A DNA stretch of 64,000 nt from JBKEDF01 sp047975325 (GCA_047975325.1 JBKEDF010000071.1:1-64000), one strand, 5' to 3'. Positions 52,389 to 60,990 are shown, counted from the stretch's first letter. Translations and numbers: made by a program. The notes: generated by a model not told the origin, from the sequence alone.

Positions 52389-52922
52389 TCACACGGTAAG
52401 CGAGGAGTTGTTCTTGACACGGCTCCACATCGCCTCTTCCGGCTTGGAGGCCATCTTGCCCTTGGCATCCTGCGGGAAATAATGGATCCGGATCGCACCG
52501 AATTCGATAATCACGGTTTCCTCGCAGACATCGTCACCATCGGAACCGGACCAGCTGATATCCTTCACCATGGCAAGGCGCATGTCGAATTTCATGAAAG
52601 TCTTACCCGACATGCCGGCCGCGTGCTGGCCCGAAGCGCGGCGCAGTTCAACGGCAAGTTCATCGAAATGTTCGCCCGCGCAAAGCGCATGAAACAGACC
52701 GGTGGAGGCCGTATCAGTTTTCTTGGTGATGGTCATCTCCTTGAAGATGGCCTTGCCCGCGGCACCGCCGCCGGTTACCGAACCGATATTGATGTTGTTT
52801 TCAGCACCGAGTTCGAAGGACATCAATTCAAATGCCTTCTTTTCGGCCATGTCCTTGTCCTGGGTTTCCCCCGGGATCTTGTCCTTGTGGGAAGCGGAAT
52901 AGCAGAATGCGTCAAATGCCAT
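52389..52922 (-). CDS. hcp: T6SS inner-tube protein Hcp (TssD)
   Basis: A 177-aa Hcp that forms hexameric rings of the inner tube. AFDAFCYSASHKDKIPGETQ, FELMSFELGAENNINIGSVT, then GKAIFKEMTITKKTDTASTG and a C-terminal IRIHYFPQDAKGKMASKP are typical; the loop with GEHFDELAVELRR is longer than minimal family members. Strong AGGAG 8 bases before the ATG suggests high expression. A separate hairpin lies upstream, so its transcript level may differ from tssB-tssC. Confidence 0.95.
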   Translation of the reverse strand: MAFDAFCYSASHKDKIPGETQDKDMAEKKAFELMSFELGAENNINIGSVTGGGAAGKAIFKEMTITKKTDTASTGLFHALCAGEHFDELAVELRRASGQHAAGMSGKTFMKFDMRLAMVKDISWSGSDGDDVCEETVIIEFGAIRIHYFPQDAKGKMASKPEEAMWSRVKNNSSLTV

Positions 52923-52978
52923 TTTGTAGTCTCCTTATCCTGTGTTCAGCGGCAGAAAAAACCGCCGGGGTTCTGAAT

Positions 52979-53006
52979 GGCTCCCCGTAAAATCCCTCGG
53001 GGAGCC
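52979..53006 (-). terminator. Nine-base-pair hairpin between tssC and hcp
   Basis: GGCTCCCCG (52979-52987) and CGGGGAGCC (52998-53006) are a perfect inverted repeat around a ten-base loop. On the transcribed strand it begins eight bases after the tssC stop codon. No U run follows immediately; a T run occurs about 16 bases later. It could be a partial terminator or an mRNA-stabilising stem setting different levels of TssBC and Hcp. Confidence 0.55.
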
Positions 53007-53014
53007 AGCAGGCT

Positions 53015-54508
53015 TCAGCCCTTTTCAGCGGGCAATTTCGAAACAAGACGGAGAGAAACCGAAAGCCCCTCCAACTGATAATGCGGGCGGAGAAAGAACT
53101 TGGACGAATAATATCCGGGGTTTCCCTCCACATCTTCCACAACAACCTCGGCCGCAGATAGCGGGCGGCGCGCCCTTTCATCCTCGGCAGAGGTCGCCGC
53201 CGAGAAATCCACATATTGATTGATCCATTCCTGCAGCCAGTTCTGCATGTCATCGCGGCTCTTGTAGGACCCGATCTTGTCACGCACGATGCATTTCAGG
53301 TAATGCGCAAAACGACAGGTAGCGAAAAGATAGGGCAGCCGTGCGGCAAGGTTGGCATTGGCCGTCGCATCCGGATCCTGGTATTCTGCCGGGCTGTGCA
53401 ATGATTGCGCGCCGATAAATGCCGCTATATCGGAATTCTTGCGATGGATCAGCGGCATCATGCCGTTGCGTGCAAGCTCCGCCTCACGACGATCGGAAAT
53501 CGCAATCTCGGTCGGGCATTTCTGATCTACCCCCCCGTCATCGGACGGAAAGACATGCGAGGGAAGGTTCTGTACCGCACCACCCGATTCAATACCGCGA
53601 ATCCGGGAACACCAGCCATATTCCTTGAAGGAGCGGTTGATGTTGACCGCCATCGCATAGGCGGCATTGACCCAGCCATATTTGCTGGAATCCGCGCCTT
53701 CGGTGTCTTCCTCAAAGGCAAATTCCTCAACCGGTTCGGTTTTGGCGCCATAAGGCAAACGCCCCAGGAAACGCGGCATGGCAAGGCCCACATACTTGCT
53801 ATCCTCGCTTTCCCGCAGCGACCGCCATGAGGCATATTCCGGCGTCTGGAAGATCTTGGTCAGATCGCGCGGATTGGCCAGTTCCGCCCAGCTGTCCATC
53901 TGAAAGAGCGTCGGATTTGCACCGGTGATCAGCGGCGCATGGGCCGCCGCGGCGATCTTGGACATTTCGGCCAGCAATTCGACATCTTTCGGGGAATGGT
54001 CGAAATGGTAATCCGCAACCAGCGTGCCATAGGGTTCGCCGCCGAACTGACCGAACTCCTCCTCATAGACTTTCTTGAAGATTGGCGACTGATCCCAGGC
54101 CGTCCCCTTGAAGCGCTTCAGCGTCTTGCTCATGTCCTTCTTGGATATGTTCATGACGCGAATTTTCAGCATCTCGTCAGTTTCGGTGTTGTTCACCAGG
54201 TAATGCAGCCCGCGCCAGGCACTTTCGAGCTGCTGGAAATCGGAATGATGCAGGATAAGGTTGACCTGCTCCGTCAGTTTCTTGTCCAGATCGGCAATGA
54301 TGCCCTCGATGGTGCGCAGCGCATCATCGGAAACAAGCGCCGTATTTTCCAACGCCTGTTCGGCAAGCGTCTTGACCGCCTGTTCGACCGCGGTGCGTGT
54401 CTGATCCGATTTCGGGCGGAACTCCTTTTGCAACAGGGCCGCGAATTCCGCGCCGCCAAATTCGGTTGCGCCCTCGGCGCCGGAGGATTGGGCTTCAGCT
54501 TCGGCCAT
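53015..54508 (-). CDS. tssC: T6SS sheath large subunit TssC (VipB)
   Basis: A 497-aa sheath protein. Conserved blocks are QLESAWRGLHYLVNNTETDE, FGQFGGEPYGTLVADYHFDH, AHAPLITGANPTLFQM, then GLAMPRFLGRLPYGAKTEPV and the C-terminal LVSKLPAEKG. Co-translated with tssB (gap of three bases). The domain is complete, showing that the fused paralogue at 40489-43461 is an extra gene rather than a replacement. Confidence 0.96.
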   Translation of the reverse strand: MAEAEAQSSGAEGATEFGGAEFAALLQKEFRPKSDQTRTAVEQAVKTLAEQALENTALVSDDALRTIEGIIADLDKKLTEQVNLILHHSDFQQLESAWRGLHYLVNNTETDEMLKIRVMNISKKDMSKTLKRFKGTAWDQSPIFKKVYEEEFGQFGGEPYGTLVADYHFDHSPKDVELLAEMSKIAAAAHAPLITGANPTLFQMDSWAELANPRDLTKIFQTPEYASWRSLRESEDSKYVGLAMPRFLGRLPYGAKTEPVEEFAFEEDTEGADSSKYGWVNAAYAMAVNINRSFKEYGWCSRIRGIESGGAVQNLPSHVFPSDDGGVDQKCPTEIAISDRREAELARNGMMPLIHRKNSDIAAFIGAQSLHSPAEYQDPDATANANLAARLPYLFATCRFAHYLKCIVRDKIGSYKSRDDMQNWLQEWINQYVDFSAATSAEDERARRPLSAAEVVVEDVEGNPGYYSSKFFLRPHYQLEGLSVSLRLVSKLPAEKG

Positions 54509-54511
54509 GAC

Positions 54512-55027
54512 TTACCCCTTGTTATCGTCGTCGGTTGCGCCCGGTTTCGGCTGCGCGGCCAGGGCCTGCAGCAGGACGGGATCCTGAATGACAGTTGAAA
54601 TCAGGTTTTCCGCCCCGGTCTTGCCATCCATATAGGTCATCAGGTTTGAAAGCTGGGTGCGCGCCTCAAGCAGTTTCCTGAGCGGCTCAACCTTGGTGGC
54701 AATCGCAGCGGGGCTGAAATCATCCATGCTTTCGAAGGTGATATCCACGGCAAGATTGCCTTCCCCCGTCAACGTATTGGGTACGGTAAAGGCCGCGCGC
54801 GGTTTCATGGATTTCATGCGATCATCGAAATTATCAACATCGATTTCCAGAAACTTCCGGTCGGCCACCGCTGGTTGCGGTTCTTCCGATTTGCCGGCCA
54901 GATCGGACATGACCCCCATGACAAAGGGCAACTGGATTTTCTTTTCCGCACCGTAGAGTTCAACATCATATTCGATCTGAACACGGGGCGCTCGGTTCCG
55001 TGCGATGAACTTTTGTGAACTAGCCAT
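54512..55027 (-). CDS. tssB: T6SS sheath small subunit TssB (VipA)
   Basis: A 171-aa protein that interlocks with TssC in the contractile sheath. RAPRVQIEYDVELYGAEKKI, LPFVMGVMSDLAGKSEEPQP and NFDDRMKSMKPRAAFTVPN are conserved. The C-terminal part TQLSNLMTYMDGKTGAENLI is also shared with the sheath fusion. Its N-terminal helix normally binds ClpV or TagJ partners. ATG at 55027 follows AGGAGCT. Confidence 0.96.
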   Translation of the reverse strand: MASSQKFIARNRAPRVQIEYDVELYGAEKKIQLPFVMGVMSDLAGKSEEPQPAVADRKFLEIDVDNFDDRMKSMKPRAAFTVPNTLTGEGNLAVDITFESMDDFSPAAIATKVEPLRKLLEARTQLSNLMTYMDGKTGAENLISTVIQDPVLLQALAAQPKPGATDDDNKG

Positions 55028-55090
55028 ATTCAGCTCCTTCAGGAATTAGATGTAACCAAAGCGGACCGTGCCGCGTATCCCGCCATCGGG

Positions 55091-56125
55091 TCAATACTCT
55101 TCCTCCTCATCCGGCAAGCCACCGATAACCTGAACATTGCTGCGGCCATCGGGGGCCATATCCCTGATGATCGTCATGAAATCCGCACCAACCAGGCGCT
55201 TTGCGCGTTCCAGCAGGATCGGCAGGGGGCTGGACGGTTCAACCCGCGCATAATAGGCGATAATCCGGTCAAGCGCGTTGCGCACATCCTGCTGGCTGTT
55301 AATCACGCCCGGCGGGGCGGCGATCGCACGCGGCGGGGCGCCCTCAGGCAACACCTCTTGCGGTTTTTCAAGGATTTCCGCATCGCCTTGCGCACCTATC
55401 CCCGCAGCGGCAAAGCGTTGCAGAACCTGGCGCAAGATCTTTTCCAACGGTTCCATATCGGGGCCGAGCCCGGGGATCCGTTCGTCGAATATAGTACCAA
55501 TGGCATGAATATCATTAGCTGCATTCTGCACAGCCTCATGCAGTAAGGTCAGCTTTTCGGAATCGCTATCCTGAAAGGCGGCGGATAGTGCCGAAAGATC
55601 CGGTGGATCCTCAACCCCTTCCGGCAGCGCAATTTCCCCTTCCGCAATCTGGAAATCCCGCAGGCAGACCCGACCAAAGGTGCGGCTGTCAGTCATTGGC
55701 GCAAGACGCACCCCCCGCAATATCGTATTGGTATCGCACAAGGCGATGATGGCATTGACCCGCATGGTGGGATCATCGTCGTCATCAGCATCAAGTTCGG
55801 GATGGCAGCTGTCCCACCATTCCTCAAGACAGCCGCGGATATAGGCTGTCGCTTCGGCAAAGCCGGAAAACCCTTCCAGCCGCAATTTCGCCTGGGCCAG
55901 AAACACCGCCGCGCGCAGGTCATGACTTTGCCCCAGAACCTCCATCGCATGGGTGATCACTTCCGGATAATCGGGGTCCTCGGCGGCAATAACGCTATCG
56001 CCGACCTGACGTTCCTCACCAGGCTGGGCCGCAAGTTCCATCGAGATGAAAGCGGGGTCATATTCCAGATTCTCGCCGCTTGGCGCGCCATCGCCCCGAC
56101 TGCTGAGAAGGTCTGCAAGATCCAT
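55091..56125 (-). CDS. tssA: T6SS assembly protein TssA
   Basis: TssA primes and caps the growing tube-sheath. The 344-aa protein begins LADLLSSRGDGAPSGENLEY, DPAFISMELAAQPGEERQV, the ImpA_N signature, followed by VFLAQAKLRLEGFSGFAEAT and WWDSCHPELDADDDDDPTMR. The C-terminal end is a variable helical region with SQQDVRNALDRIIAYYARVE. First gene of the T6SS operon; ATG at 56125 after GAGAG. Confidence 0.94.
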   Translation of the reverse strand: MDLADLLSSRGDGAPSGENLEYDPAFISMELAAQPGEERQVGDSVIAAEDPDYPEVITHAMEVLGQSHDLRAAVFLAQAKLRLEGFSGFAEATAYIRGCLEEWWDSCHPELDADDDDDPTMRVNAIIALCDTNTILRGVRLAPMTDSRTFGRVCLRDFQIAEGEIALPEGVEDPPDLSALSAAFQDSDSEKLTLLHEAVQNAANDIHAIGTIFDERIPGLGPDMEPLEKILRQVLQRFAAAGIGAQGDAEILEKPQEVLPEGAPPRAIAAPPGVINSQQDVRNALDRIIAYYARVEPSSPLPILLERAKRLVGADFMTIIRDMAPDGRSNVQVIGGLPDEEEEY

Positions 56126-56468
56126 TCAAGTCTCTCAATAACTAAACATAAGACCAGGCCCTGGCCAGATCCCGCATCGGTACGGGGATATCAAAACAAA
56201 TGAACGTGCCAACAGAAAACACGCTACCGCCAGTGGCGCAGGCAAAAAACCTATCAATCCTAAGAGTATGACAGAGTTCGCAAAAACCTCAAGCCAAACA
56301 TAGTTAACGGCCATGAGCAGGTCGGATCTGCCCCATAAAGTGACCCAAGGGCAGCTTCAGCATTTGAAATATCAGGAAAAATTCGTCCCCAAGAGCAAAG
56401 GCAAATCACCAGGGGGGAGCAATGTCGGCGTTCAGGGCAGCCGACAGAGCCCCTGAAAAGCTGAAAAA
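56126..56468. other. 343-base leader and promoter region of the T6SS operon
   Basis: The only gap over 300 bases. It must hold the tssA promoter on the minus strand and the end of the pca-BKACE transcript. Apart from the hairpin at 56423-56446, I see a TTGGCACG (complement of 56205-56212) that would fit a sigma-54 -24 box, but its -12 element is poor, and a palindrome CCAGGCCCTGG at 56154-56164 in the predicted leader. No gene is convincing. Confidence 0.5.
56423..56446 (-). terminator. Hairpin after the BKACE gene
   Basis: TGTCGGC (56423-56429) and GCCGACA (56440-56446) form a perfect seven-base stem with a ten-base loop, 23 bases past the BKACE stop on the minus strand. There is no U tract, so termination strength is uncertain. 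It would insulate the pca operon from the T6SS operon that lies downstream on the same strand. Confidence 0.5.
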
Positions 56469-57308
56469 TCAGGCCGCAATCGGCCTCAATCCCAGGATAT
56501 CGCGGGCTTGCTGCCAGGTGGCAACGGGCCGTTCATATTTCTCGCAAAGTTCCGCTGCGCGCCGGACCAACGCGGCATTGGAAGGCGCCAGCGTATTGCG
56601 ATCCAGCCGGACGTTATCCTCCAGCCCGGTCCGCGCGTGACCACCCGAGGAGATCGCCCATTCATTCAACACAACCTGGTTCGGCCCGATCCCTGCGGCA
56701 CACCAGGCGGCGTCCTTGCCGAACAGCCGCTTCACTGTCGCGATGTAGTAATCGAACACCTCGCGATCGGCAGGCATGGCATTTTTCACACCCATCACGA
56801 ATTGCACATAGGGTCTGTCCTTGATCCGGCCCTCCTTGTGCATCTTCGCGGCTTGCAGAATATGACTGAGATCAAAAGCTTCGATTTCCGGCTTCACATC
56901 GTATTTTGCCATCTCCGAGGCCAGCCAATCCCCCAGATCGGGCGGATTTTCATAGACCCGGGTCGGAAAATTGTTCGATCCGACCGAAAGCGATGCCATG
57001 TCGGGCGCAAGCGACAGCATCCCGCCACGCGCCTGCCCCGCCCCGGACCGACCACCCGTGGAAAGCTGGAAGATCATGCCGGGACAGTGCTTTTCCAACC
57101 CCTCTTTCAGCGCTGCAAACCGGTCAGGGTCCGAGGTCGGTTTGCCCGCGTCGTCACGCACATGGCAATGCGCAATGCTCGCACCCGCTTCGAAGGCCTC
57201 CTGCGTGGAGTCAATCTGTTCAGATACCGAAATCGGTACTGCCGGATTGTTTTCCTTGGTCGGCAGTGAGCCGGTAATCGCGACACAGATGATACAGGGG
57301 TTGGACAT
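56469..57308 (-). CDS. BKACE family beta-keto acid cleavage enzyme
   Basis: A 279-aa member of the BKACE (DUF849) family, Zn-dependent enzymes that condense a beta-keto acid with acetyl-CoA to give acetoacetate and a new acyl-CoA. The N-terminus IICVAITGSLPTKENNPAVP, the metal-binding His-x-His in ASIAHCHVRDDAG, and FQLSTGGRSG and SSGGHARTGLEDNVRLDRNT are typical. Directly after pcaG (eight bases), its natural substrate could be beta-ketoadipate, which would yield succinyl-CoA and acetoacetate. That is inference from context. Confidence 0.9.
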   Translation of the reverse strand: MSNPCIICVAITGSLPTKENNPAVPISVSEQIDSTQEAFEAGASIAHCHVRDDAGKPTSDPDRFAALKEGLEKHCPGMIFQLSTGGRSGAGQARGGMLSLAPDMASLSVGSNNFPTRVYENPPDLGDWLASEMAKYDVKPEIEAFDLSHILQAAKMHKEGRIKDRPYVQFVMGVKNAMPADREVFDYYIATVKRLFGKDAAWCAAGIGPNQVVLNEWAISSGGHARTGLEDNVRLDRNTLAPSNAALVRRAAELCEKYERPVATWQQARDILGLRPIAA

Positions 57309-57316
57309 GGGGCTCC

Positions 57317-57937
57317 TCAGATATCGAAGAAGACGGTTTCGTTTTCGCCTTGCAGACGTATATCGAAACGATAGACAGGTTTGCCATCACGCATTTCGCG
57401 CTTGCCGATCAACGTGGCGCGGCGGTTTTCCCATTCGATCATGTTGATAACCGGATCGGCAGCATTGGCTTTGGCCTCATCGTCAAAATACATCCGCGTA
57501 TTGAGCCCGATATTGATGCCCCGCGCAACAATCCAGAGATTGAGATGCGGCGCCGACATCCGGCCATTGCGGCCCGGCGATGCGCCCGGCTTTACCGTAT
57601 CGAAACCCCATTCACCGGTTTCGAAATTGGTGATGACCCGGCCCCAGCCGCGAAAGCCCTCCTCAACCGGTCCGCCGCCTTCGGGATGGGCATAGTTGCC
57701 ATCGGCATTGGCCTGCCAGCATTCCAGCAATACATCCTTCACCGGTGAACCGGTCCCGTCGATCACCAGGCCCTCAACCCGGATCCGTTCCCCCTTGGCA
57801 TTCGGACCGGCGATATCCCAGCCCAGTTCCTGACGGTAGATATCAAAGCCCGCAGCACCCGGCGCAAGGCCGATATGGACGTAGGGGCCGGCAGTTTGCG
57901 AGACAGTTTCACGCAGGTAGTTCAGTTCCTGAGGCAT
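57317..57937 (-). CDS. pcaG: Protocatechuate 3,4-dioxygenase alpha subunit
   Basis: The 206-aa alpha subunit of the intradiol dioxygenase that opens the protocatechuate ring. LRETVSQTAGPYVHIGLAPG, DVLLECWQANADGNYAHPEG, then WGFDTVKPGASPGRNGRMSA and HLNLWIVARGINIGLNTRMY match PcaG. It lacks the iron ligands found in PcaH, as usual. The ATG at 57937 follows GAGGGA; the longer frame overlaps pcaH. It is one base after the pcaH stop. Confidence 0.95.
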   Translation of the reverse strand: MPQELNYLRETVSQTAGPYVHIGLAPGAAGFDIYRQELGWDIAGPNAKGERIRVEGLVIDGTGSPVKDVLLECWQANADGNYAHPEGGGPVEEGFRGWGRVITNFETGEWGFDTVKPGASPGRNGRMSAPHLNLWIVARGINIGLNTRMYFDDEAKANAADPVINMIEWENRRATLIGKREMRDGKPVYRFDIRLQGENETVFFDI

Positions 57938-57938
57938 G

Positions 57939-58661
57939 TCAGTTTCCCTCCAGCCGGTTTTCAAACAGGGTCGACCGGCGGCCCCGCAGAACGATGTCAA
58001 ACTTGTAGGCGATGGAATCCAGCGGGATGGTCGCATTCATGTCGAGCTTCGCCGTCAACTGGTCAATCGCATCCGGATCCGGAATGGTCTGCACGATGGG
58101 GCAGCGTGGGATCAGGGGGTCGCCTTCGAAATAAAGCTGCGTAATCAGCCGCTGCACGAATCCCGATCCGAAGACAGACACATGGATATGCGCAGGCCGC
58201 CAGTCATTGACCCAGTTCCGCCACGGATAGGCACCGGGCTTGACCGTACGGAAGAAATAATATCCGTTCTCATCCGTCAGCGTCCGGCCACAGCCACCAA
58301 AATTCGGGTCGATCGGGGCCAGGTAGGTGTCTTTCTTGTGCCGGTAACGACCACCAGCATTGGCCTGCCAGACCTCAACCAGTGTATTGGGTACGGGGCG
58401 GGCGTTTTCATCCAGCACACGACCATGCACGATGATCCGTTCACCAACCGGATCGCCATCCTTGGCATAGTTCTTGATCAGGTCGTTATCGATCGGGTCG
58501 ATATCGCCATGACCGAAAACAGGGCCGGTAATTTCCCCGGGGGAATTCTGAAGCGAAATCAGTGAAAAGCGCGGGCTGCGCGCAACCGAGGTCTTGTAAT
58601 CGGGTACGAGCGCGGGCGGATGACGCCGCCTGTCGCGTTGATAATATTCGGCTGGCTTCAT
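57939..58661 (-). CDS. pcaH: Protocatechuate 3,4-dioxygenase beta subunit
   Basis: The 240-aa catalytic subunit carrying non-heme Fe(III). LVEVWQANAGGRYRHKKDTY and NGYYFFRTVKPGAYPWRNWV include the tyrosine ligands, and WRPAHIHVSVFGSGFVQRLI contains the two histidine ligands. N-terminus has the DYKTSVARSPRFSLISLQNS region seen in PcaH. Start overlaps the pcaC stop (ATGA). Confidence 0.96.
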   Translation of the reverse strand: MKPAEYYQRDRRRHPPALVPDYKTSVARSPRFSLISLQNSPGEITGPVFGHGDIDPIDNDLIKNYAKDGDPVGERIIVHGRVLDENARPVPNTLVEVWQANAGGRYRHKKDTYLAPIDPNFGGCGRTLTDENGYYFFRTVKPGAYPWRNWVNDWRPAHIHVSVFGSGFVQRLITQLYFEGDPLIPRCPIVQTIPDPDAIDQLTAKLDMNATIPLDSIAYKFDIVLRGRRSTLFENRLEGN

Positions 58662-59062
58662 TTCGGGTCCTCCTTGGACATTTCAGCGAGCGTTTCCTTG
58701 GCAATCCTGATGGCATGATTGGCGCGCGGCACCCCGGCATAAATCGCGACATGCAACAGTGCCTCCAGGATATCCTGGGGGCTGGCGCCGGTATTGCGCG
58801 TGGCCCGGATATGCATGGCCAGTTCGTGATCATTACCGAGCCCGGCCAGAAGCGCGATGGTCAGCATTGACCTTTCGCGCGGGCTGATCGTATCGCGGGA
58901 CCACAGATGCCCCCATGCCGCATCGGTGATCAGCGCCTGAAAGGGTTCGTCAAATTCCGTCTTGCCTGCCTCGGCGCGGTCGACATGGGCATTGCCCAGA
59001 ACACGGCGACGCGTTGCAAAGCCTTGTTCGCGCAGGGGGGTAATATCGTCAGACAAGGGCAT
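58658..59062 (-). CDS. pcaC: 4-carboxymuconolactone decarboxylase
   Basis: A 134-aa carboxymuconolactone-decarboxylase-family protein that produces beta-ketoadipate enol-lactone. GFATRRRVLGNAHVDRAEAG, WGHLWSRDTISPRERSMLTI and ELAMHIRATRNTGASPQDIL are the conserved blocks. It is a stand-alone PcaC, not fused with PcaD as in some bacteria, and overlaps pcaD by 14 bases. Confidence 0.95.
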   Translation of the reverse strand: MPLSDDITPLREQGFATRRRVLGNAHVDRAEAGKTEFDEPFQALITDAAWGHLWSRDTISPRERSMLTIALLAGLGNDHELAMHIRATRNTGASPQDILEALLHVAIYAGVPRANHAIRIAKETLAEMSKEDPK

Positions 59063-59831
59063 TCTCCATTAGAAAGGTTCCGATCAGATCGGCATGGGTC
59101 TCGGGTGCCTCAACGCAGGGCAGATGACCCGCGCCGGAAATGATATGAAGCGCCGCGTTCGGGATCAGCGCCGCCAATGCCGCAACGATATCGGGCGGCG
59201 AGGCACCGTCTTCCGATCCGCCGATGACAAGCGCAGGCAGGCGCAATGCCGATGTGGTCCCGGTCAGGTCCGAACGGGCAAGCGCATGGCAGCAGGCGAT
59301 ATAGCCTTCATCCGAACTTCGGGCGAGCATGTTACGCCAAAGCGGCAGTTCCGCCCCGGCTCTGAAAGGGGCCGCGAACCAGCGCTCCATCACCGCATCG
59401 GCAAGCGATTCCGTCCCCGTCGCGGAGACCGTATCGATACGCGCCTGCCAGCCTGCGGCATCGCCCAGCTTCGCACCGGTATTGGACAGCACCAGCGCCC
59501 GAACCAGATCCGGCCGCGCTGCGGCCAGGCCCTGCGCGATCTGTCCGCCAATGGACAACCCCACAACAACGGCAGGCCCGCCCAGATATTCGATCAGCGC
59601 TGCCGCATCTTCGGCCATCGAGGCAATCGACACCTCACCCCCCAGATCCGAAAGCCCGTGTCCCGGCTTGTCAAACCGCACATGGCGCAGTCCGGCGGGC
59701 AAAAGCGGCAAGACCTTGTCCCAGAGCCTCAGATCGGTCCCCAGCGAATTGGCATAGATGACCATCGGTCCGTCCTCGGGGCCATCCGCCCGGTAATGCA
59801 TCTGACCCCAGGGCCGTTGCAACGCTTTCAT
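59049..59831 (-). CDS. pcaD: 3-oxoadipate enol-lactonase
   Basis: A 260-aa alpha/beta hydrolase that opens the enol-lactone to beta-ketoadipate. Nucleophile Ser in VVGLSIGGQIAQGLA, acid Asp in LVIGGSEDGASPPDIV, and His in ISGAGHLPCVEAPE make a full triad; DKPGHGLSDLGG is the oxyanion-side loop. It is the first gene of the pcaDCHG-BKACE operon, divergent from pcaQ. Confidence 0.95.
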   Translation of the reverse strand: MKALQRPWGQMHYRADGPEDGPMVIYANSLGTDLRLWDKVLPLLPAGLRHVRFDKPGHGLSDLGGEVSIASMAEDAAALIEYLGGPAVVVGLSIGGQIAQGLAAARPDLVRALVLSNTGAKLGDAAGWQARIDTVSATGTESLADAVMERWFAAPFRAGAELPLWRNMLARSSDEGYIACCHALARSDLTGTTSALRLPALVIGGSEDGASPPDIVAALAALIPNAALHIISGAGHLPCVEAPETHADLIGTFLMENALV

Positions 59832-59877
59832 TGATGGCCTCCCTCTCCGCTACAACTTCTTTGCCATAAACAAAACA

Positions 59878-59899
59878 CGTAGTATAATGAAAAACTACG
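59878..59899. promoter_or_regulatory. Inverted repeat in the pcaD-pcaQ divergent promoter
   Basis: CGTAGT (59878-59883) and ACTACG (59894-59899) with ten bases between form a perfect inverted repeat in the 90 bases between pcaD and pcaQ. LysR-type sites have such spacing (T-N11-A within the arms). This is the likely PcaQ binding site. It differs from the ATAACC-N4-GGTTAA site reported for Sinorhizobium PcaQ. Confidence 0.55.
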
Positions 59900-59921
59900 C
59901 CTTATATATATCGATTTAGTT

Positions 59922-60854
59922 ATGCATCCTGGCCTGAAACTCCGCCATATCCGCAGTTTTCTGGAAATCATTGCCAGTGGCAGCCTGAGCGCCGCAGCGC
60001 GAAATCAGGGCGTGACGCAGCCCGCCCTGTCGCGCTCCCTTGCGGAAATGGAGGCGATGCTGGGCACGCCCCTTTTCCTGCGACAGGGCCGCAAGCTTGT
60101 CCTGACCGAGGCGGGCGCACTTTTTCGACGCCATGCGCAAGAAGGGCTTCTGGCACTTGAGGAAGGCGCGCGGGCCCTGTCGCCCGGGGGGCATGCGGGG
60201 CGGCTTTCGGTTGGAGTATTGCCGACCGTGGCCACAAGGCTGTTTCCGCGCGTCGCCTTGCGTTTCGGACAGATGCGACCGGATGTGACGCTTTCAGTGG
60301 AAAGCGGGTCCAACACATATCTCCTGCGACAGCTTCGCGACAGCCGGATCGACCTGATGGTCGGCCGCCTGCCGGGTGCGGAAGAAATGGCCGGGCTCAA
60401 TTTCCAGTCCCTCTATGAAGAGGATGTGATCCTCTGCGCACGCGCAGATCATCCGATGGCAGGGCGTTCCGCAACGGAGGTCCTGCATGCCTGCCCCGTC
60501 ATCATGCCGCACCCCGGCGCCATTATCCGGCGTCCGGTGGAAGATTACCTGACCACCCAGGGCCTTTCCGCAATCCGCCCGGCCTTTGAGACAGTCTCAC
60601 TTGCGGTCGGGCGCGCATTGGTGGCGGAATCCGACGCGGTATGGTTCATCTCCCGGGGTGTGGTTCTGGAGGAACTCGCCACCCGGTTGCTGGTCAGTTT
60701 CGAAACCGGCGCGGGTTTTCTGTCCGGTGCAGTCGGCCTGACCCGACGACAGGGCAGTGGCCCCGGCGCGCCCGGGCTCGACACGCTCATCACCCTGCTG
60801 GAAACCGCGGCCCGGGATCCCGATGCCGCAGGTCATGGCCCCGCCCCCTCATAA
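59922..60854 (+). CDS. pcaQ: LysR-family regulator PcaQ
   Basis: A 310-aa LysR-type activator of the pca operon, responding in studied relatives to beta-carboxymuconate. HTH: ASGSLSAAARNQGVTQPALS. Effector domain: RLSVGVLPTVATRLFPRVAL, RQLRDSRIDLMVGRLPGAEE and AVWFISRGVVLEELATRLL. It is divergent from pcaD, which is the classic PcaQ setting; the family name is from context plus length. Confidence 0.92.
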   Translation: MHPGLKLRHIRSFLEIIASGSLSAAARNQGVTQPALSRSLAEMEAMLGTPLFLRQGRKLVLTEAGALFRRHAQEGLLALEEGARALSPGGHAGRLSVGVLPTVATRLFPRVALRFGQMRPDVTLSVESGSNTYLLRQLRDSRIDLMVGRLPGAEEMAGLNFQSLYEEDVILCARADHPMAGRSATEVLHACPVIMPHPGAIIRRPVEDYLTTQGLSAIRPAFETVSLAVGRALVAESDAVWFISRGVVLEELATRLLVSFETGAGFLSGAVGLTRRQGSGPGAPGLDTLITLLETAARDPDAAGHGPAPS

Positions 60855-60990
60855 GGCCATCTCCCTTCCGGAACCGCTTGCCTCCGCTGAAAAGAGCATG
60901 GAATATGGCGGTCCGCGCAGTTGCGCCGAAATGGCATATATCCCAATGCTCCATCACGGAAGCACGGGTCCATCGCAGGAGGATAGTTCC

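Noticed and set aside
56196..56212. Sigma-54 promoter upstream of tssA
   Set aside because: TTGGCACG fits the -24 box exactly on the minus strand, but the -12 region reads TTTGT and lacks the GC dinucleotide at the right distance.
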